DNA from: Viola odorata
Taxonomy: Eukaryota; Streptophyta; Magnoliopsida; Malpighiales; Violaceae
NCBI GenBank assembly: GCA_963691705.1
Contig: OY829542.1
Span: 25,158,579 to 25,222,578, forward strand
Reading direction: 5' to 3'
Length of the DNA: 64,000 nt
The position numbers were made by a program, and so were the translations under genes. This document shows, piece after piece, positions 37,107-46,842 of the stretch (positions are counted from its first letter, which is position 1; every line of letters starts with the position of its first letter). A model generated the notes under the pieces. It searched no databases. It saw nothing but the letters and a program-made list of their open reading frames with translations, and was not told where the DNA came from.

Positions 37107-38447
37107 TGATACGATCCAGGCTAGGCCAAGACACGCATAAGTGATGATATTGTTCTTCTCTCGATTTGGTGTGCGGAATTAATACAAATCCCTCCTTGAA
37201 CGCTCCTTTAATCAATTAGCATCCCATACTACTAATTGAGGTTATTGCTTAGTACTTGACTAGCGCCTGAGGTCCAATTCGTAAGCGTCGCACCGACGAA
37301 TCCTCCCCACCGAGATTTAGTCCGTCCAATCCCTAAAAGAAATTGAATCACACGATTTCGAAGCTTGAGTCACACAAGCTCCAAGGTTCGAGTCACACAA
37401 ACCCTAACGATTGAGTCACACAATCGCTAACGTGCCTTGTGCACCTCCCACGCCGAATCACTCGAACGCCGCACTAAGGAATCACGTAACACGCCTTCGC
37501 AGATCCACGCTTGAGTCCCACAAACGCACACACGAATGACGCACACTAGCTCACGCCCCTCTCACGCCTTGCATCACACAAGTCGCCACACTATGCTTGC
37601 CCTAACCGAGTCACACGGCTAAGTAACACAAGTAACAGCTTGCTCTGGAAGATTCAAGAATAAGATAGTAGAAGGTGAACGGGGATTTGGTAAGGTGTTT
37701 TTGCTAGAAACTTGATCTTAATTTTATTGAATGAAAAGCCACCTATTTATAGGCGCTAGAATACAACTTCTAAGTTAACTAGTATTAGAACTCCTAACTC
37801 TGATTTAACTCTACCAAATAAAATAAATACAAATATCATCCTATATAACTAGTACATGAAGCCTTCCTTCAATCCGACTTCTCTTCCAAGTCGACTTCAT
37901 CTTCTACTCCTAGTCGGATTTGAACTCCTCCCGGGCCATCTCTTGATTTCTCCGTGCGTTTCGGCCGAAACTTGGCCCAAACCTAGTCCCTTGACTGAGA
38001 TTCATATTGCAACTTGAATCGCTCAAAAAGCTTGAGCCATTTTCTTTTGGGCTCATGGTCAATTTCCCTTTGACTGCTTGCGCTTGTTTACTGCGCACAA
38101 AATTGTTGACTCAGGCCAACTTTTGTTTCCCTTGTCCGATTGACCTGATTTTTGGACACAAACTTTCCAACATCTCTAAGTGTCTTGTATTTTTAGAATT
38201 AGTTGAATCGGAGTTCATCTTGACCACTTTGACTCATCTGGACTCTTTCGCAGCCATTGACGCTTCTTGCTCAAACACACTCCTCCTTCGTGCGTTGCTC
38301 TTTGTAATCACTCTGTGGGCTTTAGTTAACCTCACTAAACCCTTTTTAGCTTGTCTAGCTCGCTCCCTTGCGTGCCTTAGCTCAATCGCTACTTGCTACT
38401 CGCCCTTAGCACACTCTAGGGTTTGGTGCGATCCTAGAATCGTATTA
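37107..38447 (-). repeat. 3' LTR of gag-only element (1341 bp)
   Basis: TGATACGATCCAGG ... AGAATCGTATTA (the terminal CA has become TA). Minus-strand TATAAATA at 37744-37751. Aligns along its length with 40788-42182, with small indels around 37920 and 38260. Confidence 0.9.
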
Positions 38448-38460
38448 TTCCCTCCCCCTT
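38448..38460 (-). promoter_or_regulatory. polypurine tract of gag-only element
   Basis: Minus-strand AAGGGGGAGGGAA directly abutting the 3' LTR. Confidence 0.85.
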
Positions 38461-38791
38461 GAAAACAATTCGTCCTCGAATCAGAGTTTATGATATTCTC
38501 CAAGGATACTTTGTATCTTCTCAATTTTCCCCAAACTGACTCGCTTGGATTTTCTTCCCTTTTGCGCTTTCGAAGAGAATGCATCTCTATTTTGTTGGAA
38601 CTAACTTCGTCACTAACCTGAAAAGAAGAAGAAATATTAAACATAGGGTTAGTCTCCTCAATGTCTGCACTTCTCCTCTTTTCTTCCGCCTCAAACTTGC
38701 ACTTCGCTTCTTTAAATTCCTTATACATTTTCGCAAGTTCCCTTCGGTCTTTTTGCACTTCTATTGGCGCAAATGGTGCAAGATCAAACCT
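38461..38791 (-). pseudogene. post-protease linker joined to 3' end
   Basis: Minus-strand frame 'ELAKMYKEFKEAKCKFEAEE' continuing in charged, helical sequence up to the polypurine tract. It is the counterpart of the charged linker before RT at 5000-4740. The deletion of RT-RNaseH-integrase therefore begins within or just after this linker. Confidence 0.6.
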
Positions 38792-39211
38792 TCACCCATC
38801 CTTGAAAACCTCATAGTGATTGGTCTCTCCATGGTGTATTGTCTTCATATCGTATTGCCAAAGCCTACCCAAAAGGACATGGCATTCTGTCATTGGAACC
38901 ACATCACGATATACCTCGCATTCGAACCCTCCAATGGAGAACGAGACTAGAACCTGATGCGTCACTTCCACCTCAATGTAACTCGTCATCCATTGCACCT
39001 TGTAAGGATTCTCCCTTTCGATTAGTGGTAACCCTAGCTTTGCCACTAGAAGATCACTAGCGTAATTAACCACGCTTACATTGTCTACCACCACCGAATA
39101 CTCTTCTTCTCTAATCAAGCACCGAATGTGGAAAACATTGGTCCTTTGACTCTTTCCCCTCACCACTTTCTTGGGACGCGCTACCATGCTCCTCCTAATC
39201 ATTAGAGTCAA
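38792..39211 (-). pseudogene. retroviral-type protease, active-site loop mutated
   Basis: 'VFHIRCLIREEEYSVVVDN' then VS, followed by LLVAKLGLPLIE and 'CHVLLGRLWQYD'. The layout matches the protease at 5460-5150 (IIDNGS). The loop here is DNVS, with the conserved Gly replaced by Val, so it is probably inactive. It is continuous with gag, apart from frame breaks. Confidence 0.8.
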
Positions 39212-40486
39212 ACCATTTCCACTTCCGCCTCAATCTTCTCATCCACTTCCGAATCACTATTTTCTAATTCCTTGGACTTGTTCCTTTCTCCATAATCTTC
39301 TTCGCTTATCACACTCTCTTCCCTAATCAACATCACTCGCTTGTTAGGACAAGCGTTCACATAATGCCCATGGTCGGTGTACTTAAAGCACACTATATCT
39401 TTCGCTGCCACCTTTGTAGAATTTGGGTTAGAGGAACTCTCCTTAGTTCGCCCTTGTGGAATACTTAGAAACTCATTACTCCTTTGATTCGGCACACCCG
39501 ACTTCTCATCTCGAGTCCAACTCAGCTTCTTCCAAGATGTTCCCTTAGAGCTAGAACCCGCAACCTTTGACTTGCGTTGCTTCTCAATTTTTGACGCTAG
39601 GTGTAACATCTATTCTAGCGAGTTATAACTTGTGAACTCCAATATGTTGGTTATTTTCGAATTAAGTCCATTTAGTAACCTCGCCATTGTCACCTCTTGA
39701 TCCTCCACAATTTATGCTCTTGTCAACGCAATTTGCATCTCGTTGAAGTAGTTACCCACGCTCCTCATTCCTTGCGTTAGGGTCTGAAATTTTTGATGAA
39801 AATCACTGCCTCATCAACACTTTCATGTCCTCCCAAGTGGAAACATGACCAACTCTCACTTTCATGCGTGTTTGATTTAGTGCGTCCCACCAATGAGCGG
39901 CGTAACCACTAAATTTAACTGAGGCTATCTTCACTTTTTTCTCCTCCGAGTAATTGTGACAAAAAAATCGAGTTGACCTTTCTTTCCCACTCTAAGTATA
40001 GGTCCAAATTGTCATTCCCCTCGAATGTAGGTATCTTCATTTTGATGCTCCCAAGGTTGCCATCAATTCGACCCTCAAGTCTCCTCCTCTCGGCTTGTCT
40101 TGCTTCTTCCCTTAGGCGCTCTTCTTCTTCCTCTCGTTCGACATCCTCATACCAATGCTCACGTCTAGGTTGACGTTTACCATCAGGAACTCTCGCATTC
40201 TCTCTAGGGATTTCTTCCTCTTCTCGGCCCTCCTCTTCCTCGGCCCTCCTCTTCCTCGGCCCTCCTCTTCCTCGGCTCCTTCTCTTCTTCTAGGCCCTCT
40301 AGGGTTTGGACCGATTGGGCCTTGCGGTACACCTCCCGCGAGTCTCTCGTCAAGGTGCTGCAAACGCTCAGTTGTCTCTTGCTTCCATTGTGCCATCTCA
40401 TCAAACCTAACGTTGAGATTGCGCAACAAGGCCAGGGTCTTGTAGCAATTCCTCGCTCCCTTGATCTGCCATGTCTCTTCTAACAT
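39212..40486 (-). pseudogene. gag of gag-only element, frameshifted
   Basis: Starts near 40486. It has a helical N-terminus (FDEMAQWKQETTERLQHLDE) and an Arg/Glu/Gly tandem segment (40215-40275). The capsid follows ('GSIKMKIPTFEGNDN' in a second frame, 40060-39990), and the knuckle near 39400 is CFKYTDHGH..C, with the second Cys replaced by Tyr. At least two frameshifts and several stops are present. Confidence 0.75.
40215..40280. repeat. short tandem repeat in gag
   Basis: Four tandem copies of CTCTTCCTCGGCCCTC-like 18-bp units, encoding an Arg/Glu/Gly-rich stretch on the minus strand. Confidence 0.85.
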
Positions 40487-40770
40487 GACTCAAAAATAAA
40501 ACCAAACAAAGAAATGTATCTTCTTTTGATTTTCTTTTCTCGCTTCGTCTTTTTTATTATATTTTTTTGACTCTTTTTGACTATACGAAAATTAAACACA
40601 AGACTCAAGACTCAAACAATCCAACGCGAATTGTTTCTACAAAGACTCGACTCAAACGCAACAAACCACAACGATTTATTTGATCAAGATGCAAAAATGA
40701 AAAATTAAATAAATAACTAATAAAAACGACAAGATAGTTAGGGATTTTGTTATCAAATCGTGAACTCCCT

Positions 40771-40787
40771 TGAGCTCCGCTACCAAC
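40771..40787 (-). promoter_or_regulatory. primer binding site of gag-only element
   Basis: Minus-strand GTTGGTAGCGGAGCTCA directly after the 5' LTR. Degenerate initiator-Met type, matching the element at 7650. Confidence 0.65.
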
Positions 40788-42182
40788 TGATATGATCCTG
40801 GCTAGGCCAAGATGCGCATAAGTGACGATCTTGTTCTTCTCTCGATTTGGTGTGTGGAATTAATGCAAATCCCTCCTTGAACGCTCCTTTAATCAATTAG
40901 CATCCTATACTACTAATTGAGGTTATTGCTTAGTACTGGACTAGCGCCTGAGGTCCAATTCATAAGCGTCGCACCAACGAATCCTCCCCACCGAGATTGA
41001 GTCCTTCCAATCCCCAAAAGAAATCGAATCACACGATTTTGAAGCTTGAGTCACACAAGCTCCAAGGTTAGAGTCACACGAACCCTAACGATTGAATCAC
41101 GCAATCGCTAACGTGCCTTGTCCACCTCCTACGCCGAATCACTCAAACACTGCACTAAGGAATCACACAACATACCTTCGTAGATCCACGCTTGAGTCCC
41201 ACAAATGCACACATGAATGACGCATACTAGCTCACACCCCTCTCACGTCTTGTGTCACATAAGTTGCCACGCTCTGCTAGCCCTAACCGAGTCACACGAC
41301 TAAGTTACACAAGTAACGACTTGCTCCGGAAGATTCAAGAATAAGATGGTAGAAGGTGAACGGGGATTTGGTAAGGTGTTTTTGTTGGAAACTTGATCTT
41401 AATTTTATTGAATGAAAAGCCACCTATTTATAGGCGCTAGAATACAACTTCTAAGTTAACTAGTATTAGAACTCCTAACTCTGATTTCACTCTAACAAAT
41501 AAAATAAAATAAATACAAATATCATCCTATTTAACTTATACAGGAAGCCTTCCTTCAATCCAACTTCTCTTCCAAGTCGACTTCATCTTCTACTCCTAGT
41601 CGGATTTGATGTGCACTCTCCTTGCCGCGTTTAAACTCCGCCTGGGCCATCTCTTGATTTCTCCGTGCATTTCGGCCGAAACTTGGGCCAGACCTAGTCC
41701 CTTGACTAAGATTCATATTGCAACTTTAATTGCTCAAAAAGCTTGAGCCGTTTTCATTTGGGCTCATGGTCACTTTCCCTTTGACTGCTTGCGCTCGTTG
41801 TCTGCGCACGAAATTGTTGACTCAGGCCAACTTTTGTTTCCCTCATCCGATTGACCTAAGTTTTGGACATGAACTTTCCAATATCTCTAAGTGTCTTGTA
41901 TTTTTTGAATTAGTCGAATCGGAGTTCATTTTGACAACTTTTACTCGTCTGGACTCTTCTGCAGCTATTGACGCTTCTTCCGCATTAGCCTTACGCTCTT
42001 CTTGCTCAAACACACTCCTTCTTCGTGAGTTTATCTTTGTAATCACTCTGTGGGCTTTAGCTAACCTCACTAAACCCTTTGTAGATTGTCTAGCTCGCTC
42101 CCTTGCGTGCCTTAGGTCAATCACTACTTGCCTCTCACCCTTAGCGCACTCTAGGGTTTGGTGCGATCCTAGAATCGTATCA
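40788..42182 (-). repeat. 5' LTR of gag-only element (1395 bp)
   Basis: TGATATGATCCTGG ... AGAATCGTATCA, with minus-strand TATAAATA at 41425-41432. It includes a 126-codon open stretch (41843-42223, minus) rich in Arg/Glu (RHARERARQSTKGLVRLAKA), also recognisable but broken in the other LTR. Confidence 0.9.
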
Positions 42183-42216
42183 GCATGCTTCGGTATCCAT
42201 ATCGAGGATCGTATCA

Positions 42217-42718
42217 GATACATTATCTAAGATGACACATTTTATTCCTTGTTCTAAGACTAATGATGCTACTAATGTTGCTAATCTATTCTTTAGAGAA
42301 GTTATACGCTTGCATGGTGTTCCTATTAGCATTATTAGTGGTAGTGATGTGAAGTTCCTTAGTTCTTTTTGGAAGGTTTTATGGGCTAAGTTAGAGACTA
42401 AGTTGCAATTTTCTACTACTTATCACCTACAAACTGATGGTCAGACTGAGCTGGTTAATAGAACATTAGGATCATTGTTGCGTGCTATGATTAAAAATTA
42501 TGTAAAATATTGGGAGGATTGTATTCCTTTTGTTGAATTTTCTTAGAGTAGGTTTGTACCTTTTGAGATTGTCTATAGCTTTAACCCTACTACTCCTTTA
42601 ACGTTGTGTCCTTTTCCTTTGAATCAGCTAGCTAGCATGGATGGAGCAAAGACGGTAGATTTGGTGCGGCAAATTCATGAACAAGTTAAAGGCAACATTG
42701 AGAAGATGAACACCAAGG
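42217..42718 (+). pseudogene. Ty3/gypsy integrase, second part
   Basis: Continues the frame cut at 35533: [42 protein letters not shown] (second Asp present in a modified box), then '[13 protein letters not shown]' with the catalytic Glu. A stop at 42544 and frame breaks follow. It ends at 42718 where another LTR-like end (TGATATGATC) begins. Confidence 0.88.
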
Positions 42719-43133
42719 TGATATGATCTTTATGTGAACACCATGGAAGGTATATAAAATACTGATCTAATTCAAAAGTTGGATTTCTAATGCAAAAAAT
42801 AAAAGATAGTTTGACGATTAACCCTCATAGCATGGAGTTAAGCAAACTAACCAACGACGACCTAAGGATAAGAGCAAGCACAATGTGCCGATCCAACCAA
42901 TATGACTCGTATCCGACCCAAAATTTTACATTCGGTATGATGGAATCAGTTTTGAATGGGTAGTCGGATGAAGGATAAAAAAAACCAACTTTTACCTTTC
43001 ATTCATATACCGACTCCGTATTCGGCTAACCCGAAATATAAATACTAAACTGAAAAAAATCCCTCATTTGTTTCCTTCTCTTCAATTTCCAACAGAATAA
43101 ATTCTCTTCTCCACTCTAGCTGAAACCTTAAGC
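42719..43133. mobile_element. LTR fragment and undetermined sequence
   Basis: TGATATGATCTTTATG, followed by 'TTGGATTTCTAATGCAAAAA', parallels the first 80 bp of the LTR at 7669 (GATCTAGTTCGAAGTTTGGA). Similarity fades after about 42880. No gene in the remainder. Confidence 0.45.
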
Positions 43134-43365
43134 CTATATATGGGAACAAAGATTAGGATGGAAAGGAATGGAAGGGGAAGTAAATTTTTAAATTTTACCT
43201 TGTATGGGAAAAAAAAATACAAGGTAATGAAAGGGAATGTAGAGGAAATAAATTATAAAAATTTCCTTTCGGGCCCACAAAATATTTCCTCTCACAAGTG
43301 GAAGGAAAAGAAAGGAATTGAAGGGAAGAAAAAATTATTCCATTAATATCCTTCTAATTTTATCT
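43134..43365. other. purine-rich non-coding stretch
   Basis: Rich in GGAAAGG/GGAATG words. It includes a hairpin (ACCTTGTATGGG ... TACAAGGT) near 43198-43226. May be the outer part of an unclassified TIR element; not proven. Confidence 0.35.
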
Positions 43366-43373
43366 GATAAAAT

Positions 43374-44289
43374 TAGGGGTGTCAATTCGGGTCTGTGGGT
43401 CCGGACCCGACCCGGCCCGGCTAGACCCGAAGACACTCAGGTCGGGACCAAAATCTGGTACCGGTCCCTGCCCGGCTAAAAATCAGGGTCCCGGGTCCAG
43501 ACCCGAGAAAAATGGACCCGGATTTTTTTTTATTCTTTTTTTTTCTTGGGTTGGGCTTCATCTTTCTTACCTCCTCTCTCCTTTTTCTTCTTTCCTCAAT
43601 TGAATCTTCTTTTTTCTATTTTTTTATTTCTATGCCCTCATTTCTTTCCTTTCTTTCCTTTCTTTGCTCTCTTTTCTTTTTCTTTCCCGTTTTCTTCCTC
43701 TTTTTTTATTCCAATAAAACGAGAGGGAAAGATCGGAGATTGGAGTTTGTGAGGGTTCGGCTGTGATGGTTGTGTGACTGGGGCGGGTTTTGATTTTTGG
43801 TTGCCGGCGATGGTGATGATGCAAGGTGATCAGGAGAGGTGATTGGTTTGTGTGGTTTGGTTTGGTTGTATTGGTTTGGGTTGCGTTTGTGTGGGTTTGC
43901 AGTGAGGAATGGAGGTGGTGGTGTGGTAGTTTGGGTTATGGTTATGGGTTGGGATTTGTTGTGGCTGCTGGAGGAGGAAGAAGAACGAAGAAGACAACGG
44001 TTTGGGTTGCTGGATTTGTTGTGGGCCGTCTTTGTTGGAGGAGGAGGTCAGGTGTGGCTGCTGAAGAAGAAAGTATGACTGTAGGATGAGAGTGAACGAA
44101 CTCAAGCAATGAGGGGAAGAATGAGATGCTAGATTCACTTAGGGTTTTTTTAATCTGACCGGGTCAGACCCGAGACCCGTCGGGTCCGACCCGGTGAGAC
44201 CCGAATTTTTTTGGGTCGGAACTAGATCCGGCCCAAAACCTCGTGTCCGGGACGAGTCTACAAGGTCTCAGGCTAAATTTATAGCCCTA
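43374..44289. mobile_element. non-autonomous hAT element (916 bp)
   Basis: Perfect 8-bp target duplication GATAAAAT (43366-43373, 44290-44297). The left end is TAGGGGTGTCAATTCGGGTC and the complement of the right is TAGGGCTATAAATTTAGCCT. Arms are rich in GGGTCCGGACCCGACCCGG. The middle is a pyrimidine tract followed by a TGG/TTGG-rich block and has no transposase. Large overlapping frames on both strands are low-complexity. Confidence 0.93.
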
Positions 44290-44321
44290 GATAAAATCAA
44301 TATCCAAATCTTCAAAGCAGC

Positions 44322-44650
44322 ATGTACTTATCGGAAAAGTCTCGCCCAATAGATTTCTACAAGGAAGAAGTAACACCAAACATAAACAACAACAACACCA
44401 ATTCCAGGGATAGTATGATTATTGATGTTGTCTTTTCCAATAGGGATTTGCAACCTCACTATCTCCACCATCAGCAGCCGCACCTGCCGCAGCAGCAACT
44501 GATGATTTTTGGCAACAGTAGTAGGGATGATGCCTATGAAGTGAAAGCTCCCGAGAAGTGAGCAGAGACATGGTTCAAGACAAAACAAGGAGTTTGATTG
44601 GGCTGAGGTGGGATATGGATGGATTGCATTTGGAAACCAAGTTTTTTGTT
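44322..44650 (+). pseudogene. trihelix factor GT-1-like, first-exon fragment
   Basis: Reading from ATG 44322 gives MYLSEKSRPIDFYKEE, then MIIDVVFSNRDLQ, a His/Gln stretch and the segment ending EVKAPEK. This is the order of the N-terminus of plant GT-1 (SRP-DFYK, MMIDV, HH/Q stretch, EVKAPKKRAETW). After EVKAPEK comes TGA in place of an Arg codon, then AETW and, one frame over, 'QDKTRSLIGLR' (the start of the trihelix DNA-binding domain). GT-1 binds light-responsive GT elements in the nucleus. The DNA-binding domain and the rest are missing, so this is a non-functional fragment. It sits 32 bp right of the hAT element at 43374. Confidence 0.8.
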
Positions 44651-45259
44651 TTGAAAACCAAATGGAGGAAGATGAGTTATAAGGATAAAGTGGTAAAATA
44701 ACTATAAAAAACTTCCTTCCCATCTATGTTGTCATATATAAATATTATAATTTCTTTCATTTTACCTTGTATGTAAAAAATGCAGCCATACAAAGGAATT
44801 TCTCTAGAAATTTTGTCCCTCTCCTTTCTTTTTGTTTCCCTTGTTAAATTTCTCCTCTTTTTCTTCGTGCACTTTTGTTCCCATACTGACCATAAATCTT
44901 CGATTCCAGTCCACCATCACCATAACACATCATTTATTAGCGACCTCGTACACCACCAGTTACCAAACTCACCACCACACTATACCACGATATTGTTGTT
45001 TCTCTCGACGAAAACCCTAAATTTAAAATTTTCGCTCACCACTAGTCCACTGTAGTGTCGCACCATTATATTCACCGGCCAATTCCTTCTTACCATCACT
45101 AAACACCTTATCACGTTTACCAATCACCAGGCTCACCACCGTATATCGATTATACTGGTAATTTTTTAATTCTCAATTCCCATTCTTCTGTTCAAACACT
45201 AACAAGTAACAAGTAACAACTATTATTTGATTGCTTTCTTATCAATTTTCATTTTGTAG
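44651..45259. other. non-coding stretch
   Basis: Pyrimidine-rich, with no supported gene. It may include the 5' flank of the hAT transposase remnant that follows. Confidence 0.4.
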
Positions 45260-45884
45260 ATGGATTCTGATTGGAATAAGATGTTGTCGCAAACGCCTGA
45301 ATCACAACAACAATAGTCACCTCCTCCACTATCATAAATGCTTCCCCCAAATTTTTCGACATCAAATCCACAAAGCAGTATCTAAGTATCCGAATCAAAG
45401 GATTCAAATCTATGGTCAAAGATGTGGTTATTGTTTGAGAGGATTACAATGGCAATTGATAGGTAACTACTAAATGTAGATATTGTGGCATTGAGTGACT
45501 AGCGCATTCTAAGAATCAAGGCACGACTAATTTATTAGGTCATTATAAAAAGTGTCCAGACCTCCCTCGTGATTTAGAACCGTGTCAATCTCAGTTAGCT
45601 GGTGAAGCTTTAGACTCAGAGGATGGTTCCCGTAATTTAGTAAGTTGGAGGTATGATCCTATAGTTTCTAGGAAAGCCTTTGTAAAGATGATTGTGATGG
45701 ATGAACTTCCTTTAAAATTTATAGAAGGTGAAAGTTTTAAGCAATTCATGTCAGTTGTGCAACCGCATTTGACTGCCCCATCTCGTTGGACAATCTCTAG
45801 AGATTGTTTTGAGAGTTATGTTGAGGTGAAAAGTATGTTAAAATCCCAATTTAAGAATACATGTTACCATGTTAGCTTGATCAC
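45260..45884 (+). pseudogene. hAT transposase (BED/ricesleeper type) N-terminal part
   Basis: ATG at 45260 (MDSDWNKMLSQTPESQQQ). A broken BED zinc finger follows (near 45480 the remnant CKYCGIE, then GTTNLLGHYKKCP). Then comes the region 'VMDELPLKFIEGESFKQFM' and 'PSRWTISRDCF', typical of plant hAT transposases (MHELPFSFVE...F). Several stops. It is cut at 45884, after SLI, by the LTR TGATAATAATACTCC. Confidence 0.75.
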
Positions 45885-46756
45885 TGATAATAATACTCCT
45901 AACGATAAAGGCATTTTTATCTTATACTCATACCGCTCCGACAGCATCGAGGCTATCGCCTCTCTCTATGCAGCTGACACTGGGATGGTCGACATCAGCG
46001 AGGGGGTCCCACACGTCACTTTGTCATGACACAAGGCGTTATCCCATCCCAGGCCAAACCAGGCATCTCGTGAGAAGCGTAGGCGTTGCCTTACCTAGGT
46101 AACGCCTACCCCCATACTTATATCTAACGCAGCGATAGCACACTCCATCATTGAGGAACTCTAACCCCCCCGATGGGCGCGTTAGCACCTTGTGACCAAG
46201 ATCACCCAGAAATGCTCCACTTTGCCTATAAATACCTCCGCCACAAAGGAGGAAGGTAAGCCTAAGATTGCTTGCAAAAGCTCTGCTTCTTCCATAGCTC
46301 TTATTGACTTAAGCATCGGAGTGTTTACGCTGGAGACCCCCTCCGGCGCTTTGCAGGTACATCGGGCGCCAAGGACGGCCGACCCCAAGAACCATATTCC
46401 TCTACTATCCTTCAGCAAATAGTCCGAATCTTATCAAATTTCTGCCTCCAGAACATCAGTTTTCGCTTTCCCTTTAGATTTTTCTCTACTTAGCTCCTTC
46501 TGTGAATCGTCATAAAGATACATCAGCAACCTCGTTTGGTCTAACGACCGGTCGAGCTGCACCTTCTGAGCACACATTGCGCGAGCATAATCTCGCAGTT
46601 CACTTTCAAAAGCCTCTACCTCATAATGAAAATAACGGAAGACATCTAGAGAGAGACCCCCTCCGGCGCTTTGCAGGTACATCGGGCGACAAGGACGACC
46701 GACCCCAAGAACCATATTCCTCTACTATCCTTCAGTAAATAGTCCGAATCTTATCA
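45885..46756 (+). mobile_element. Tat-lineage 5' LTR with internal antisense-gene insert
   Basis: An LTR runs TGATAATAATACTCC ... CCGAATCTTATCA (45885-46436), with TATAAATA at 46227-46234. After it, 46437 to about 46645 is a piece of the antisense gene (minus strand: 'ELSREKSKGKAKTDVLEAE'). Then a second copy of the last ~110 bp of the LTR (GAGACCCCCTCCGGCGCTTT ... CTTATCA) ends at 46756, followed by the primer site. It resembles the LTR at 48646-49284 (inverted). Confidence 0.75.
46227..46234 (+). promoter_or_regulatory. TATA box of plus-strand Tat LTR
   Basis: TATAAATA in the sequence GCCTATAAATACC, about 340 bp into the LTR. Confidence 0.6.
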
Positions 46757-46778
46757 AATTGGTGCTTTCATTGAGAGC
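46757..46778 (+). promoter_or_regulatory. primer binding site of plus-strand Tat element
   Basis: AATTGGTGCTTTCATTGAGA directly after the LTR end; the TGGTGC start pairs with a tRNA ending GCACCA. Which tRNA is not determined. Confidence 0.6.
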
Positions 46779-46842
46779 TTTGGTTTTATTAAGTGAGCAT
46801 CCTTAATAACCAAGCTCTGTTTTTCTTGAAATTTAAAGGATT

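Larger units (their letters stand above)
37107..42182 (-). mobile_element. complete gag-protease-only LTR retrotransposon (5.1 kb)
   Basis: Two LTRs (37107-38447 and 40788-42182) flank a 2.3-kb internal region read on the minus strand. A perfect 5-bp target duplication GCATG lies at 37102-37106 and 42183-42187. Primer site and polypurine tract are in place. Inside are gag, a zinc knuckle, protease and the post-protease linker; RT, RNase H and integrase are absent. It therefore resembles the non-autonomous TR-GAG class. Gag and protease resemble the element at 4481-8613, which may represent its autonomous relative. It inserted in the solo LTR. Confidence 0.92.
35534..42216. mobile_element. solo LTR (about 970 bp net) split by two later insertions
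   Basis: The ends are TGATATGGATCC at 35534 and GAGGATCGTATCA at 42216, inverted to each other. Flanking 5-mers are GATAG (35529-35533) and GATAC (42217-42221), 4 of 5 identical, inside the integrase gene. Removing the hAT element (35849-36480) and the gag-only retrotransposon (37107-42187) leaves about 970 bp with TATAAATA at 36819. No primer site or coding region of its own remains, as expected for a solo LTR. Short frames within it are not genes. Confidence 0.75.

Noticed and set aside
43630..44138. Long overlapping frames on both strands in the hAT element at 43374
   Set aside because: TGG/TTGG and pyrimidine low-complexity sequence; no protein-like composition.
43134..44745. Pack-MULE carrying the GT-1 fragment
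   Set aside because: The possible end similarity (TATATATG...AACA) is short and gapped and I see no 9-bp target duplication; not enough to call.
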